Counted from the stretch's first letter, positions 49,807 through 57,755 are shown. The stretch: 64,000 bases of DNA from Streptomyces sp. ICC1 (GCF_003287935.1 NZ_CP030287.1:3624267-3688266), one strand, 5' to 3'. The notes: a model not told the origin generated them from the sequence alone. Numbers and translations: made by a program.

Positions 49807-49990
49807 CTTCCGTTAGCTGCTGCCGAGTTCGAGGGAAATGCTGCACCAATTCTGCCCGCCCCTCGCCGCACACTTGACACATTGGATACATGGCGAGAAA
49901 TCTGCGGCGAATATCAATCCAGCCCGGTCCGGCACCTACCGCGCGTGCCGAGTGAGGAATGGACGGCATGCCGTCCGGTTTACGTCGCAT
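49736..49990 (-). CDS. Shortened HNH-like protein, paralogue of the nuclease at 48442-48834
   Basis: 84 residues. Its second half aligns with the other HNH protein: RRRFLAMYPMCQVCG against RRAYLYKHPWCVLCG, VQHFPRTRQQLTEDGTSNPD against ADHFPLSRRELLARGEANPD, HLRGACTFCH against HLRPLCVACH. It stops three residues after the last CH, so the terminal helix is missing, and the first His is Q-H instead of D-H. Probably a degraded or repurposed copy. ATG 49990 has GAAGG upstream and overlaps the previous gene by 11 bp. Confidence 0.6.
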   Translation of the reverse strand: MRRKPDGMPSIPHSARAVGAGPGWIDIRRRFLAMYPMCQVCGEGRAELVQHFPRTRQQLTEDGTSNPDAPTHLRGACTFCHFTA

Positions 49991-50243
49991 CGCCTACCCT
50001 TCGAGAGTTTACGGGCGGGTTGATCGGCTCCCCGTTCGAATGCCGGGGCGTCACGTCAACAGTCACCAGCCGGCCAGGATGCCCAGGGTCCTTCATCCGC
50101 TGAATTCCGCGCGGCATGGGTGCCCCGCCATTCACCACGGGAAGGCCCGTTGGGGCATCGGACCACACCGGACGACCCATGACGTCGCGAGGGAAGTACG
50201 GGTAGTTCCCTTCCGGTCCAGGGTCAAGAGCGTCAACAGCCAC
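49980..50243 (-). CDS. Small phage-like protein of unknown function
   Basis: 87 residues, MAVDALDPGPEGNYPYFPRD then VTVDVTPRHSNGEPINPPVN. No recognised domain. GTG 50243 with AAGGA six bases upstream; it starts two bases after the stop of the coiled-coil gene and overlaps the next start by 11 bp, so it belongs to a tightly packed minus-strand run. Confidence 0.6.
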   Translation of the reverse strand: MAVDALDPGPEGNYPYFPRDVMGRPVWSDAPTGLPVVNGGAPMPRGIQRMKDPGHPGRLVTVDVTPRHSNGEPINPPVNSRRVGDAT

Positions 50244-50245
50244 GG

Positions 50246-50743
50246 CTAGTCCTTGCCCGCAATGTAGGCGTCCCGCTTGGCGCTCAGTTCCTGGTCGAAC
50301 TCGGCGGCCAGTTCCTCAGCCTTCCTGTCAGCGTGCGACACGATGTCTTCCAAGAGGCGCGAGCCGTACCAGCGCTGCTCGGGAACGGTGGACACCTCAC
50401 CCAATGCCGACTGCGCCCGCTGGGCCTCGGTCATGACGTGTCCACGCTTGTGGCGGGTTGCCCGGCATTCAACGTAAGCCGCGAACCACGGCTCGGCAGA
50501 CAGTGCGTCAAGGAACTGCTGCTGAGCGGGCTCGGCGGATGCGGTAACGGCTTCCGCGCGCTCCCGGTACGTCGCTACCACCTCACGGTTGTAGTCCATC
50601 GCACGCTCAGCACGCCGAGCGGATTCGGACTCCTGTGCTGCCTGCAACAGCGCTTCAGCGTCCGCGAGCGGACCCGATACCTTTTCCGCCTGTGCTCGCA
50701 GCTTCGCGACCTGTGCAGCGGCCTTCTCGATCTCAGCAGACAT
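50246..50743 (-). CDS. Coiled-coil phage-like protein
   Basis: 165 residues. Residues 1-75 form a strong predicted coiled coil (IEKAAAQVAKLRAQAEKVSG, ARRAERAMDYNREVVATYRE). The rest contains WFAAYVECRATRHKRGH and an acidic helix EELAAEFDQELSAKRDAYI. Size and makeup recall scaffold-like or regulatory phage proteins, but I cannot assign a function. ATG 50743, two bases after the upstream stop. Confidence 0.65.
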   Translation of the reverse strand: MSAEIEKAAAQVAKLRAQAEKVSGPLADAEALLQAAQESESARRAERAMDYNREVVATYRERAEAVTASAEPAQQQFLDALSAEPWFAAYVECRATRHKRGHVMTEAQRAQSALGEVSTVPEQRWYGSRLLEDIVSHADRKAEELAAEFDQELSAKRDAYIAGKD

Positions 50744-50745
50744 GA

Positions 50746-50982
50746 TTAGTTGCCTCCCTTGTTCACGTCACGCCCGTACTGCGCGGCAATCTTCTTGTCG
50801 TTCTCGTAATGGCCGAGGCTGATGCGGATCAGCGGTCCCATGCGGTCGTACGCGTCCGGGTCGGACGAGCGGAGCGACGCGACGCGCTCCATGGACTCGT
50901 TCCACTTCCACGCATCGGCGCGGCGCTGTTCCTTCTTGGTCTGGCGGTCAACTGAGCCGTACCGGTTGCTGTTGTCGTACAC
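50746..50982 (-). CDS. Small basic phage-like protein
   Basis: 78 residues, MYDNSNRYGSVDRQTKKEQR then KWNESMERVASLRSSDPDAY and LGHYENDKKIAAQYGRD. No recognised domain. GTG 50982 is favoured because CTGGAG lies five bases upstream; the frame is open to 51051. First gene of the phage-like minus-strand block; its promoter is presumably in the 51.0-51.5 kb gap. Confidence 0.6.
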   Translation of the reverse strand: MYDNSNRYGSVDRQTKKEQRRADAWKWNESMERVASLRSSDPDAYDRMGPLIRISLGHYENDKKIAAQYGRDVNKGGN

Positions 50983-51574
50983 GATCACTCCAGGTGTTTT
51001 CTGGCATGCGAAAAGCCCCCGTGACTTGCCAAAGGGGCGCAGCGGTCTCATGCGGTTGTTGGGCTAGAACGCGGAGTGCGCGCGGGTTCCAACGCGGGAG
51101 AGTGGGCACTCGGTCCGCCGTTCACTCTGCGGTGGGGTGCGCGGTAGTCCCTCTCTCTATTGGGTCGTGGAGTTCGGTGGTTGCGCAGTCGAACGGTTCG
51201 GGTGATGCGGTGCCGAACGAGGCGGCCATCTGGGCTCGCACTAGTGGAAGGCGGAGGTTTCCCCTCGCCCGCGCGAAGCAACCGGTTTCCTCCTGACACA
51301 TGGGGAGAGCAAGCCTTGCCCATGCCTCCGAGCGGCTCGCTGTCCCGGTCCTAGTGGGGAGCAGAGCTTGCCTACGGCTCGTCCGGTGATGCGGTGCCGA
51401 AGAAGACGGCTGTCTCTCTTCTTCTATATTTTTTTACGTGTTACTAAAAAACCGGTTGTAACCGTCACTCCAACACCGCTCGCCCCGCTGTAGGACAACC
51501 GGAGCCCAAGCCCCGAGGGCGCAGCCGGCGAGCGGGGGCGAGAACGGACCTGGACGCCTGTCTGCGGGCATGAG
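50983..51574. other. Intergenic region of the element, no convincing gene
   Basis: 592 bp. It holds an AT-rich patch (about 51,418-51,460), including TATATTTTTTTACGTG and GTTACTAAAAAACCGGTTGTAAC with an inverted GTTAC/GTAAC pair, and a 17-bp direct repeat. Minus-strand peptides containing FGTASP flank both repeat copies but have no good start signals. Probably the promoter or control region of the phage-like genes. Confidence 0.5.
51201..51401. repeat. 17-bp direct repeat pair
   Basis: GGTGATGCGGTGCCGAA occurs at 51201-51217 and 51385-51401, each followed within a few bases by a related G/A-rich ACGGC or GGCGGC segment. Spacing 184 bp. Confidence 0.75.
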
Positions 51575-51613
51575 AAAGCCCCGGCGGTCCACATTGGGTC
51601 CAGCCGGGGCGTT
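51575..51613 (-). terminator. Terminator of the integrase gene
   Basis: AAAGCCCCGGC (51575-51585) pairs with GCCGGGGC (51603-51610). It lies about 20 bp past the integrase stop, with an A-run on the plus strand serving as a T-run for minus-strand transcripts. Confidence 0.75.
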
Positions 51614-51631
51614 CGGGCTCAGGAGTAGCTG

Positions 51632-53227
51632 TCAGCGGTCGGTGTGGGTGTCTTCAAGCTCGGCCAACACGGCCTCCTCCGCGTGCTCGTGTGCCGCTTT
51701 GCGCTTCGCTGCTTGCTGCTCCGGGATGAGACCGGTCACTCGGATTCGATGCTTGGCGGCTCGGGGGAACACGGTCGCCCTCACTTCGAACTCCGTCAGG
51801 ATCTCCCTGCGGGCAGCATCATCGGGCGCAGAGTGCCACAGGTCCTCGACCCTCTTCCCTGTCGGTACCGAGCGCATACCAGCCGGACGCTCCGGGAGCT
51901 CACGGAGTTCGTCCATCTCACGGCCCATCTGCGCGTACCTGGTCCTGAACCACTCCGCGTCATCAGCAGAGTCGTACAACCCCGCCGCACGGTCGTCCCG
52001 GAGTCGCTTCCGGTCCGCCTCGAACTCCAGGATGCGGGCCGCGTATCCAGTGCCAGGGTCGTACTCGCGGCGGGTGACCTGCTGAGATCCATAGTGTGCA
52101 AGGAACCAGCCTGCGACATGGGCATTCGCCAGGGAAATCGAGCTGGTCGGGGCAGGCTTACACGCCGACGATGCCGGTATGCCTCGAACCCGTCCCGTGC
52201 ACGCGTAAGCCATGGGGCCACCGGTGCGCCCCGTCACGTACAGGCGCTGACCGCAGTTTCCGCAGAAGGCCAGTCCCGAAAGGAGGTTGACGCTTTTCGG
52301 TGCGCGGGAGACGTTGTGGTTCCGCTTCGGTGCGGTCTTGGCTATCAGCGCGTCACGGGTTGCACGGTCCCAGAGGGGGTCTGCGAGCCGTACCGGGTGT
52401 CCGTCCCCGCCGAGCACGGCCCGCTCGCCGTGCATGAGGAACCCCAAAGCCGCCTCGCTGGTGAGGATGCCTTTCAGCGTCTTGGCCCGCCACGGGGAGC
52501 CTTTGGGACTGCGTCCGTACATCACCGCCCGGTGGTCCGCCGGGGACAGCACTCCGGCGCGCGTCAGACGGGCCGCCTCGGTGGAGCACGTGACGGTGTC
52601 TGTTTCGTCGGCGAGGATACGTTCCGCCACGTCCCGGATGATCAGTGCCGCCACGGGATCAACGTCGACATGGTCCACCTTGCCCGTGGGAACGAGCCGA
52701 ACGAACTGGTAGCCGTAGGAGTTCTTCTGGTGCGGCTGCCCTGCGCTCCGCGCTCGGAGCGTCTCGTCCCGGTTGCGCTTCTGGATGGCCCGCAGCTCCA
52801 TCTGAGCCCCGAAAGCCTCCATGGACAGACGCATCTCGTCGTTAGGGTCAGCAAGGTCCCAGGGTCCGACGTGGCCGAACGTGACCAGCAGCCGCCCCGA
52901 CTCGTGGATCATGTACGCGGTGTTCAATACGTCCCGCTGGTTGCGGCCGATCCGGTCGACGGCTGCCCCGACGATGCCGGAGTACGGACCGGCTTCGTTA
53001 CGCAGCCACGGCCCGAGCCCCGGACGCGTCAGCGGGTCGGTAGCGCCCGAGACCTCCCAGTCATCGGCCCACGCGATGACATGCCCGCCGAGGGTCTCCA
53101 CGGCGCTCAGCACCTGGTTCATCTGACGCTCAGGGCTGTTCGTCGCGTCCGTCTTGCGACTGAGCCGACGCACCCCCACCAGGCACTTTCCACATCCGTC
53201 GTACTCACTCGTGATCATGCGGTCCAT
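51632..53227 (-). CDS. int: Large serine recombinase (site-specific integrase)
   Basis: 531 residues. The catalytic N-domain has VGVRRLSRKTDATNSPERQ with the nucleophile Ser23, and GAAVDRIGRNQRD with the conserved D-R-x-x-R-N. The recombinase domain (about 170-290) carries HQKNSYGYQFV and GILTSEAALGFLMHG. A zinc ribbon (LSGLAFCGNCGQRLYV ... YACTGR ... SACK) and a coiled coil (about 390-440) follow, the phiC31-like layout in order. Length is within the 450-700 family range. It is encoded 46 bp from the right core site and reads inward, as usual for an attP-proximal int gene. No recombination directionality factor was recognised. Confidence 0.95.
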   Translation of the reverse strand: MDRMITSEYDGCGKCLVGVRRLSRKTDATNSPERQMNQVLSAVETLGGHVIAWADDWEVSGATDPLTRPGLGPWLRNEAGPYSGIVGAAVDRIGRNQRDVLNTAYMIHESGRLLVTFGHVGPWDLADPNDEMRLSMEAFGAQMELRAIQKRNRDETLRARSAGQPHQKNSYGYQFVRLVPTGKVDHVDVDPVAALIIRDVAERILADETDTVTCSTEAARLTRAGVLSPADHRAVMYGRSPKGSPWRAKTLKGILTSEAALGFLMHGERAVLGGDGHPVRLADPLWDRATRDALIAKTAPKRNHNVSRAPKSVNLLSGLAFCGNCGQRLYVTGRTGGPMAYACTGRVRGIPASSACKPAPTSSISLANAHVAGWFLAHYGSQQVTRREYDPGTGYAARILEFEADRKRLRDDRAAGLYDSADDAEWFRTRYAQMGREMDELRELPERPAGMRSVPTGKRVEDLWHSAPDDAARREILTEFEVRATVFPRAAKHRIRVTGLIPEQQAAKRKAAHEHAEEAVLAELEDTHTDR

Positions 53228-53255
53228 CTTTACCCGACCTGTCTCACACGTGCAT

Positions 53256-53300
53256 GTGTGTTTTAGGGGGGTACCTCGACTGGAAGGAGCGCTGGATCGA
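53256..53300. other. attR site of the element
   Basis: Element arm GTGTGTTT (53256-53263) and GGGTACCT (53269-53276) run into CGAC (53277-53280), then aminotransferase sequence from TGG at 53281. Together with attL these define attB and attP. Confidence 0.85.
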
Positions 53301-53751
53301 CGCGGGGCGGGGGGCGCTGCCGCACGCTCCGGCGCAGTTGGAGATGCTGGCGCTGGAGGCGTGCTTGGACCGGATCGCGGCCGAGGGCCTGTCCGCGGTG
53401 ACGGCCCGCCACGCGGCCGCCGCGGCGGCGACCCGCGCGGGCGCGCTGGCGCTGGGCATCGCCCCGTACGTCGGCCGGGTCGCGGCGGCCGCCCCGGTGG
53501 CCACGACGCTCCGGGTCCCGGAGGCCTCCCTGGTGGTGGCCAAGGCCCTGGCGGCCGATCCGGCGGCTCCCCTCGCGGCGGGCGGCGGCGCCCTGGCCCG
53601 GGAGATGGTCCGGGTCAACCACTACGGCACGGCGGCCTCCCCGGAGACGGTCGACTCCTGTCTGACGGCCCTCGCGGCGGCTCTCGGGCTGCCCCCGGCC
53701 GGGGCCCTGGCGGCGGCGGCCGCGGCGTGGTCGGCGGCCCCGTCCGCCTGA
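53274..53751 (+). pseudogene. Class V aminotransferase, 3' part
   Basis: Continues in frame from the 5' part: after L-D the native protein reads WKERWIDAGRGALPHAPAQL, then VTTLRVPEASLVVAKAL-like and EMVRVNHYGTAASPETVDSC, ending at 53751. This is the small C-terminal domain of class V aminotransferases (156 residues). An in-frame ATG at 53254 lies in the element arm but has no clear ribosome-binding site, so independent translation is unlikely. Precise excision of the element would restore the gene. Confidence 0.92.
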
Positions 53752-53815
53752 CGGGGGCGGACGCCGCCGGGCCGGGGAGCCGCTGAAAACCCCGGCCGGG
53801 CGTTTCCCGAGGGAG

Positions 53816-54874
53816 TCAGCCCTCCAGGGCGTTCAGCAGCCGGTCCACGTCCGCCTCGGTGTTGTAGAGGTGGAAGGAGGCCCGCAGGCTCCCGGCGCGG
53901 GCGGCGGTGACGATGCCCGCGGCGAGCAGGGCGCCCCGGCGGTCGGCCAGGCCCGGGACCGAGACGATCGGGGACGAGCCGGGGACCGGCTCGTGGCCGA
54001 GCCGGGCGAGGCCGGCGCGGTAGCGGGCGGCCAGGGCCGTGTCGTGGGCGCCGACGGCGGCGATGCCGACCCGCTCCAGCAGCGCCAGCGCCGGCTCGGC
54101 GGCGTGGTAGGCCAGGAAGGCCGGGGACTCGTCGAACCGCCTCGCTCCGGGCGCCAGTTGCTTCACCGGGCCGTAGATGGAGTCCCACATCGGCTCGGCC
54201 GCCACCCAGCCCGCGTGCAGCGGGGTCAGCGTGTCCTGGGCCTCCTCGGAGACCGTGAGGTAGGAGACCCCCCGCGTCGCCAGGAGCCACTTGTAGCCGG
54301 CGGCGACCGTGTACTCGTACGGCGCGGCGTCGAAGGGCGCCCAGCCCGCCGCCTGCGTGGCGTCGACCAGCATCCGCGCCCCGTGGGCGGTGGCCGCGGC
54401 GCGGACCGCCGCGAGGTCGGCCGCGCGCCCGTCGGCGGACTGCACGGCGCTCAGCGCGACCAACGCGGTGCCGGGCCCGACGGCTTCGGCGAGGGATTCC
54501 AGCGGGGCGAAGCGGATCTTGAGGTCGCCGCGCACCACGAAGGGGTTGATGACGGAGGCGAAGTCGCCTTCGGGGAACAGGACTTCGGACCCGGGCGGGA
54601 GCGAGGCCGCGACCAGGCCGACGTGCGTGGAGACGGCCGATCCGACGGCCACCCGATCCGGGGCGACCGCGACGAGGCGGGCGAAGGCCTCCCGGGCCCG
54701 GTTCACCCGGTCGAAGTCGCCGAAGCCGGCCGGGTCCCCGTCCCCGGCGGCCTCGGCCATCCGCCGCACCTCGGTGACGGCTCCGCGCGGGAGGACGCCG
54801 CAGGTGGCGGTGTTGAGGTAGGTGGTGGAATGCGCGAACTCGCCGAGGACGGCCTCGGGCGGAAGGAGATCCAT
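53816..54874 (-). CDS. Class V aminotransferase, second type
   Basis: 352 residues. TTYLNTATCGVLPRGAVTEV opens the fold; VALSAVQSADGR, MLVDATQAAGW and the PLP lysine in TVAAGYKWLLATRGVSYL follow. The pattern matches the isopenicillin-N-epimerase/cysteine-desulfurase-like branch. It is only distantly related to the split gene next door and converges with it (64 bp between stops). Substrate unknown. ATG 54874 is preferred over a TTG at 54904. Confidence 0.85.
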   Translation of the reverse strand: MDLLPPEAVLGEFAHSTTYLNTATCGVLPRGAVTEVRRMAEAAGDGDPAGFGDFDRVNRAREAFARLVAVAPDRVAVGSAVSTHVGLVAASLPPGSEVLFPEGDFASVINPFVVRGDLKIRFAPLESLAEAVGPGTALVALSAVQSADGRAADLAAVRAAATAHGARMLVDATQAAGWAPFDAAPYEYTVAAGYKWLLATRGVSYLTVSEEAQDTLTPLHAGWVAAEPMWDSIYGPVKQLAPGARRFDESPAFLAYHAAEPALALLERVGIAAVGAHDTALAARYRAGLARLGHEPVPGSSPIVSVPGLADRRGALLAAGIVTAARAGSLRASFHLYNTEADVDRLLNALEG

Positions 54875-54957
54875 GCCGTCCACTCTGCGCCAGGAGGAAA
54901 CCAAAGTCCATTGGCGAGTTCCGCGGGTCCACCCAAAGGATTACTTATGAATAGCGG

Positions 54958-55668
54958 TTACGGCTGCGGCACCGCGCACGCGCCGTCGGGCTCGCACGCC
55001 TCGCCCTCGGGGGCGGCGGGTGCGAGCACCTCGCGCCCGGCCCACGCCTGCTCCAGCGCCCGCGTGAACACCTCTGCGGGCTGGCCGCCCGAGATCCCGT
55101 AACGGCGGTCGAGCACGAAGAACGGCACGGCGTTGGCGCCCAGTTCGGCCGCCTCGCGCTCGTCGGCGCGGACCTCGGTGGCGTAGGCGGACTCGTCGGC
55201 CAGCACGGCGCGGGCCTCGGCGCCGTCCAGTCCGGCCTCGACGGCGAGCGCGGCCAGCACCTCGGGGTCGAAGACGGAGCGCTCCTCGCCGAAGTTGGCG
55301 CGGTAGGCGAGGTCGAGCAGCTCCTCCTGGCGGCCGCGGGCGGCGGCCAGGTGCAGCAGGCGGTGGATGTCGAAGGTGTTGCCGTGGTCGCGGCCCTCGG
55401 TGCGGTACGTCAGCCCCTCGGCGCGGGCGCTCGCGGCGACGTGCTCCTCCATGCCGCGCGCCTCCTCGAGGGTGCGGCCGTACTTCTTGGCCAGCATCTC
55501 CACGACGGGCGCCACCTGCCCCTTGGGGCCGTTGGGGTCGAGCTCGAAGGAGCGGAAGACGACCTCGACCTCGTCACGGTGGGCGAAGTCGGCCAGCCCC
55601 TGGGTGAAGCGGGCCTTGCCGATGTAGCACCACGGGCAGGCGATGTCGCTCCAGATCTCGACGCGCAT
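54958..55668 (-). CDS. DsbA family oxidoreductase (FrnE-like)
   Basis: 236 residues. The thioredoxin-fold active site is SDIACPWCYIGKARF (CPWC). The helical insert includes DHGNTFDIHRLLHLAAARGR and the cis-Pro loop is ANAVPFFVLDRRYGISGGQP. No signal peptide, so probably cytoplasmic, like FrnE. The Cys-containing tail (EGEACEPDGACAVPQP) is an actinobacterial variation. ATG 55668 with GAAGGA upstream. Confidence 0.92.
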   Translation of the reverse strand: MRVEIWSDIACPWCYIGKARFTQGLADFAHRDEVEVVFRSFELDPNGPKGQVAPVVEMLAKKYGRTLEEARGMEEHVAASARAEGLTYRTEGRDHGNTFDIHRLLHLAAARGRQEELLDLAYRANFGEERSVFDPEVLAALAVEAGLDGAEARAVLADESAYATEVRADEREAAELGANAVPFFVLDRRYGISGGQPAEVFTRALEQAWAGREVLAPAAPEGEACEPDGACAVPQP

Positions 55669-55726
55669 GTTCCTTCTTCTCTCCACGGAATCAACTGTTC
55701 CGGCTTCAACCAATCGCCGCCCGGTC

Positions 55727-56248
55727 TCATTCCCCGGACAGGGGCCCGCGCCGGCCGCCGGCGTCCCCCGCCGCCGGCACGGTGAGCCAGAGCGTGAGGT
55801 GGGAGCCGGCCTGGGCCCCGGCGGGATCCGCGAGCCAGCCGTGGGTGGCGTAGAAGGCCTGGGCGCGGAGGTTGTGACCGTAGACCTCCAGCCGGACCCT
55901 GCGGACCCCTGCCCGGTGCCAGGCGTCCAGGCAGGCGGCGTGCAGGGCGGCACCGGTGCCCCGGCGCCAGTGCGCGGGGTCCACGTGCAGTTGGGTGAGG
56001 GTGGTCTCGCCGGCGGCGGTGCGGAAGGCGGCCACCCCGGTGAGCTCGCCGTCCCGCTCGGCGCAGAGCACCCCGCCGTCGGCTCCGGCCCGGGCGACCG
56101 CCAGGGACCAGCCCTCGCGGGTGCGCGCCAGCTCGGCCGCGCCGCCGTAGGCCTCCTCGGGGATCCGGCCCCGGTAGTAGGTGGCGCGGGCCCGGGTGTG
56201 GAGGGCGGCGATCGCGTCGAGGTCGGCGGGCTGCGCGGTTCGGATCAT
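55727..56248 (-). CDS. GNAT family N-acetyltransferase
   Basis: 173 residues. ELTGVAAFRTAAGETTLTQL-HVDPAHWRRGTGAALHAACL contains the acetyl-CoA loop (R-R-G-T-G-A), and VYGHNLRAQAFYATHGW is motif B. Substrate unknown. ATG 56248. A hairpin just upstream ends transcription from the penicillin-binding protein gene, so this gene needs its own promoter. Confidence 0.9.
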   Translation of the reverse strand: MIRTAQPADLDAIAALHTRARATYYRGRIPEEAYGGAAELARTREGWSLAVARAGADGGVLCAERDGELTGVAAFRTAAGETTLTQLHVDPAHWRRGTGAALHAACLDAWHRAGVRRVRLEVYGHNLRAQAFYATHGWLADPAGAQAGSHLTLWLTVPAAGDAGGRRGPLSGE

Positions 56249-56258
56249 GGAGAAGGAA

Positions 56259-56291
56259 ACGCGCCGGGAACCCGCCCGGTTCCCGGCGCGT
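56259..56291 (-). terminator. Terminator of the penicillin-binding protein gene
   Basis: A perfect 14-bp stem (ACGCGCCGGGAACC and its complement) with a five-base loop, nine bases after the stop codon. Confidence 0.75.
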
Positions 56292-56300
56292 CCGGCGCGG

Positions 56301-57755
56301 CTACTTCTTGAGCCACGCCTCCATCATCTTCTGCGCGACGGGGGCGGCCAGCTTGCCGCCGCCGATCTCCGAGCGGTCGGTGTCCGACCGCTCGATCACC
56401 ACGGCGACCGCGATCTGCTTGCCGTTCAGCTTTCCGTACGAGGTGAACCAGGCGAGCGGCGACAGGCTGTTGTTCACGCCGCGCTGGGCGGTACCGGTCT
56501 TGGCGCCCACCTCGGCGCCCGGGACCTGGGCGGTCTTGCCGCCGCCCTCGGTGGCGACCGTCCTCATGGCGTCCTGGATCATCGAGGCGGTCTTTCCGTT
56601 CATGACCTGCTGGGACTTGGGGTCCTTGAAGCTCTCCAGCACGTTGCCGTTGGAGTCGGTGACCTCCGAGACCGCGTGCGGGGAGACCAGCGTGCCGCCG
56701 TTCTCGATCGCGGCCGTCACCATCGCCATCTGCAGCGGGGTCGCCTGCACGTCGAACTGGCCGATACCGGTCTGCGCGACCTGGTCGACCGACATCTTGT
56801 CCTTCGGGTACTTGCTGGCCGGGCTGGCCCAGACGGGGGTCTTCTGCACGACGTTGAAGCCGAGCTTCTCCGCCATCGCCCGCATCTTGTCCTGGCCCAG
56901 CTTGTGGGCGAACTCGGCGAAGACGTTGTTGCAGGACAGCCGCAGCGCGGTCCGCGGGGAGACGTTGTTGCAGGCCTCGTTGCCCGCCTCGCTGGGCAGC
57001 TTGGTCCGCGTGCCGGGGATCGTGTAGTCGCCGGGGATCCCGGTGGGCGTGTCGATGTTGGTGACCAGGCCGTTCTCGATGGCCGCCGCCAGGGTGACCA
57101 GCTTGAAGGTCGAGCCGGGCGCCTGCGGCTTGCGCAGCGCCGTGTTCTCCATCGCCTTGCCCTTGTCGGCGTTGAGCGCGTCCCACGCCTTCTGGTCCGC
57201 GTCGGTGGCGCCGGCGAAGCTGCCCGGGTCGAAGGACGAGTTGTTCACGACGGCCAGGATCTCGCCCGTGGACGGATCGATCGCGACGGCGGAGCCCTGC
57301 ATGCCGTTCAGCGCGTCGTAGCCCGCCTTCTGGACGTTCTTGTCGATCGTGGTCAGCACGTTGCCCGGGGCGGCGCGCTTGTTGGTGAGCGTGTCCATGA
57401 TCGTCTTGAGCCGGTTGTCGGAGCCGTTGAGGATGCCCTTGTAGACGCCCTCCAGCATGCTCGAACCGAAGGCCTGCGAGCTGTAGCCGGTGATCGGCGC
57501 GTACAGCGGTCCGTCGGTGTAGGTCCGCTTGTACCCGTAGGTCTTGCCGTCCGTCTTCGTGGAGCCCGTGATCGCCTCCCCGCCCACGATGATGTTCCCC
57601 AACGGGTTCTCGTACTGCCCGATGAGGTTCCGCTTGTTGTTGTCGTCGTCTGCGAGGGCCTGGCCTTGATACGCCTGCACCCAGGTGACCCGCACCATGA
57701 GGGCCAGCACCAGAAGCAGACAGAAGACCGACGCACGCCTGATCGTCTTGTTCAT
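56301..57755 (-). CDS. Penicillin-binding protein, transpeptidase (class B, PbpA-like)
   Basis: 484 residues. An N-terminal membrane anchor (ASVFCLLLVLALMVRVTWV), then an NTF2-like/dimerisation part (IIVGGEAITGS, GYSSQAFGSSMLEG), and the transpeptidase with SxxK in APGSTFKLVTL, SxN in RLSCNNVFAEFA and KTG in GAKTGTAQRGV. It crosslinks peptidoglycan outside the membrane. Streptomyces have a PbpA linked to ftsW/rodA near the origin; this copy stands alone and is probably an additional one. ATG 57755. Confidence 0.93.
   Translation of the reverse strand: MNKTIRRASVFCLLLVLALMVRVTWVQAYQGQALADDDNNKRNLIGQYENPLGNIIVGGEAITGSTKTDGKTYGYKRTYTDGPLYAPITGYSSQAFGSSMLEGVYKGILNGSDNRLKTIMDTLTNKRAAPGNVLTTIDKNVQKAGYDALNGMQGSAVAIDPSTGEILAVVNNSSFDPGSFAGATDADQKAWDALNADKGKAMENTALRKPQAPGSTFKLVTLAAAIENGLVTNIDTPTGIPGDYTIPGTRTKLPSEAGNEACNNVSPRTALRLSCNNVFAEFAHKLGQDKMRAMAEKLGFNVVQKTPVWASPASKYPKDKMSVDQVAQTGIGQFDVQATPLQMAMVTAAIENGGTLVSPHAVSEVTDSNGNVLESFKDPKSQQVMNGKTASMIQDAMRTVATEGGGKTAQVPGAEVGAKTGTAQRGVNNSLSPLAWFTSYGKLNGKQIAVAVVIERSDTDRSEIGGGKLAAPVAQKMMEAWLKK

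Larger units (their letters stand above)
43666..53280. mobile_element. 9.6-kb integrated element with a large serine integrase (phage-satellite-like)
   Basis: Bounded by a 7-bp identity CCTCGAC (43666-43672 and 53274-53280) at the exact points where the aminotransferase coding sequence is broken; core to core is 9608 bp. It contains a serine integrase next to the right end, a terminase small subunit, HNH genes, small phage-like genes and a cargo block. G+C is visibly lower and more uneven than the flanks, with an AT-rich patch near 51,420-51,460. It lacks a large terminase, structural, lysis or replication genes, and conjugation genes (no FtsK/Tra-type ATPase). It is therefore not a complete prophage or an AICE; a satellite or reduced prophage fits best. 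Confidence 0.92.

Noticed and set aside
43666-53280. Integrative conjugative element (AICE).
   Set aside because: No FtsK/SpoIIIE-type transfer ATPase, Rep or Spd/Kor genes; serine integrase plus terminase subunit points to a phage-related element.
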